Source: Gentiana macrophylla
Lineage: Eukaryota > Streptophyta > Magnoliopsida > Gentianales > Gentianaceae
DNA length: 64,000 nt
Reading direction: 5' to 3'
Assembly: GCA_026214975.1 (NCBI GenBank)
Contig: CM047805.1
Location: forward strand, 188,047,333 to 188,111,332
This document shows, one piece after another, positions 62,363-64,000 of the stretch. A model generated the notes under the pieces. The model did not search any database. It was not told the origin of the DNA and saw only the letters and a program-made list of their open reading frames with translations. The translations under genes were made by a program, and so were the position numbers. The first letter of the stretch is position 1. Each line of letters opens with the position of its first letter.

Positions 62363-63975
62363 TCAAATCAAAATCGTGAGGAGGGAGGAATTATACCTTT
62401 TTACCTTTTTCTTCCGTGGGGAAGATGGCTCTTTTATTGGCTCCTTTCCTTTTTCTTTCTCGTAGGTTCCTCCTTTTTTTATATCAAGCACCACAAAGTC
62501 ACCTCTAGCTTGTGCCTCTTTTCTCTCAACTTCCTTCCTCTTGGCAAACTCTTCATGATTGACATTATCCTCAACTTCATCAATATCACCATCCATGGCT
62601 CCCGCTTCGGTCTCAATAGAAGCTTTTCTATCTTTGTCCTCCCGTAGGACTCTTTTCTCACCACTTGTGCCCAACACTTTACCACTCCGAGTTGCAATGG
62701 CGCTTACATTCCTTGGATTTTTCTCGGTGTTGCTTGGTAAGCCGCCTTTTAATTGTACATGTTCCACTATTTGACCAATTTGAGTCTCAATATTTTTTAT
62801 AGCGGACCCATGTTTGTAATTCATTTCGACCATGTCCTTCTTCATCTCTTTCATCTCCACAAGAACTTTGCTTACTTGTTCCGCTAGGACATCGGTTGCA
62901 CTCTTTTGAGGTATAGGTGCCAAAGGTGGAGGGTTTTGATATGTGTTAGTACCTTGTTGGTTATACCTCTCCTTGTAGTTGCCTTTGGTGTGGTGGTTGG
63001 TAAAATTGCCCTTGAGAAGAAGGCGTCCTTGGTTTGGGCCTTGTCGATAGCCTTGGTTTTGGTTTGGTTCCAACCTTGGTTGTTGTTATTCCTCCATAAA
63101 CCATCACCTTGATTTCCAAAATTTCCTCCTTGACCTTGCCCTACATAGTTCACATCTTGAGGCTCCTCAAACGGTGGTGCACCTTGTTGGTCTCCTACAG
63201 ATTGGCCTTGCAATTGGTTTTGAAATTGAGGTCCCACATTCCATTGCTCCATCAAGCAAACACTCATCATTCGCTTTGCCAATTCTTCCATATTGATTTG
63301 AGGTACATTGCTAGATTGCCTGATTCAAGATTGTGGATAAGCCATGTTTTGAGCTTTTGTTGTCATCCTACAATCCTTTGCCGAGTGCGATCCACTACAA
63401 ATTTGGCACGACTTAGCATTTTCCATCTCTTTCACGAAACCTTCCCAATTTATGTTCCATTGCTTGAACTTGGGCATGATATTGATCGCTTGATTCCACT
63501 TCTTTCACTTCTACCAAACTGGGCTTCTTACTCGCTTGCCCTCTTCTACTTGAAGAAATGTATTGCCTCGAAGTCTCCGAGATCTTCTCTATTTGATTCA
63601 TGGCTACCTCGGGCACCATACTCATGATATCACCATTGCACGAAGCATGCAAGGTACTTTGGTGAACTTGATCTAAACCTCGGAAGAACAGCATGAACTA
63701 CCTCATAGGATCTCAAACCGTGTCCCGGCACTCCTCAATAAAGCTTTAAATCGGTCCCAAGACTCATGTAGTTCTTCTCCTTCATATGCATTGAATGACA
63801 TGATAGCTTCTTTCATGTCCATGGTCTTTGATGGGGGATAGTACTTGAGTAGAAAAGTTTTGATCACGTCCTTCCATGAGTGTAGAGAATCGTTAGGCAA
63901 CGAATCATACCACCTCTTAGCTTGATCCTTCAAGGCGAATGGAAAAAGCATAAGTTTAAGTGCTTCATCACTCAC
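62363..63975 (-). pseudogene. Second Athila copy, gag
   Basis: Minus strand: 63975-63703 gag core (LMLFPFALKDQAKRWYDSLP, YEGEELHESWDRFKALLRSA); 63694-63413 helix-rich middle (QRGQASKKPSLVEVKEVESS region); 63291-62884 and 63073-62363 the Gln/Asn-rich and coiled-coil-like tail (EQVSKVLVEMKEMKKDMVEM). The zinc knuckle region near 63395-63430 is out of frame by small indels. Continues past the window end. Confidence 0.83.
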
Positions 63976-64000
63976 TCCATTGATCTTTGTTGAGTTGATC

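Larger units (their letters stand above)
59788..64000 (-). mobile_element. Second copy of the young Athila element interior (partial)
   Basis: Corresponds nearly base for base to 44942-49160, same strand, from the end of RNase H through gag, cut by the gap on the left and by the window end on the right. Differences are mostly one- or two-base indels with a few clusters of substitutions (for example 46697-46716 versus 61546-61563). No LTR is included. It may be another insertion, part of a longer nest, or an assembly duplicate. Confidence 0.9.

Overview
The window is nuclear DNA of a flowering plant, most likely a eudicot. Genes have many short exons with GT-AG introns, and most of the rest is plant transposable elements (Mutator-like, hAT, Stowaway, Helitron, tRNA-derived SINEs, LINE tails, solo LTRs, Athila-type Ty3/gypsy). 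Nothing in the sequence fixes the species. I see no CRISPR array, no rRNA or tRNA gene and no prokaryotic operon.

Left part (1-14.3 kb): three tandem, same-strand copies of a solute carrier 35 family F-like (DUF914, drug/metabolite transporter superfamily) gene. They share an 11-exon structure with identical intron phases and nearly identical exon lengths. Copy A lacks exon 1, which lies outside the window; copies B and C are complete. The spaces between and within them hold a 950-bp non-autonomous Mutator-like element, an hAT MITE, a Stowaway MITE, a SINE, and a 3.3-kb Helitron built largely of a ~370-bp tandem repeat.

Middle-left part (14.3-22.8 kb): no intact host gene. It holds two solo LTRs with perfect 5-bp target duplications (14496-15911, 17543-19061), remnants of a gag-like coiled-coil reading frame, an unpaired LTR-like block (20099-21015) and two SINEs.

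Middle part (22.8-38.3 kb): two larger Mutator-like elements with perfect 9-bp target duplications. The first (22846-27149) has ~270-bp terminal inverted repeats, a decayed MuDR-type transposase running into a plant mobile domain, and what looks like a captured host first exon. The second (28375-35849) has short termini but clusters of a 14-bp palindrome near each end, a decayed transposase with a SWIM zinc finger, and a convergent DUF1985-like reading frame. Between and after them lie LINE 3' tails, a small hAT element and T-rich duplicated sequence.

Right part (38.3-64 kb): nested Athila-type retrotransposons. An old, decayed plus-strand element (primer binding site at 38319, coding remains to the gap at 59688) is interrupted within gag by a young 13.5-kb minus-strand element (38932-52416) with two ~2.55-kb LTRs and an AGGGA target duplication. 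A 100-base run of N (59688-59787) ends that contig. After it, 59788-64000 is a second, nearly identical copy of the young element's gag-to-pol interior, also on the minus strand. Differences between these copies are mainly one-base indels, so some reading-frame breaks may be consensus errors.

The only apparently functional host genes are the three transporter copies. Items most worth a second look are the satellite-bearing Helitron, the palindrome-studded Mutator-like element, the captured exon, and a short reading frame conserved downstream of integrase in two diverged Athila elements.
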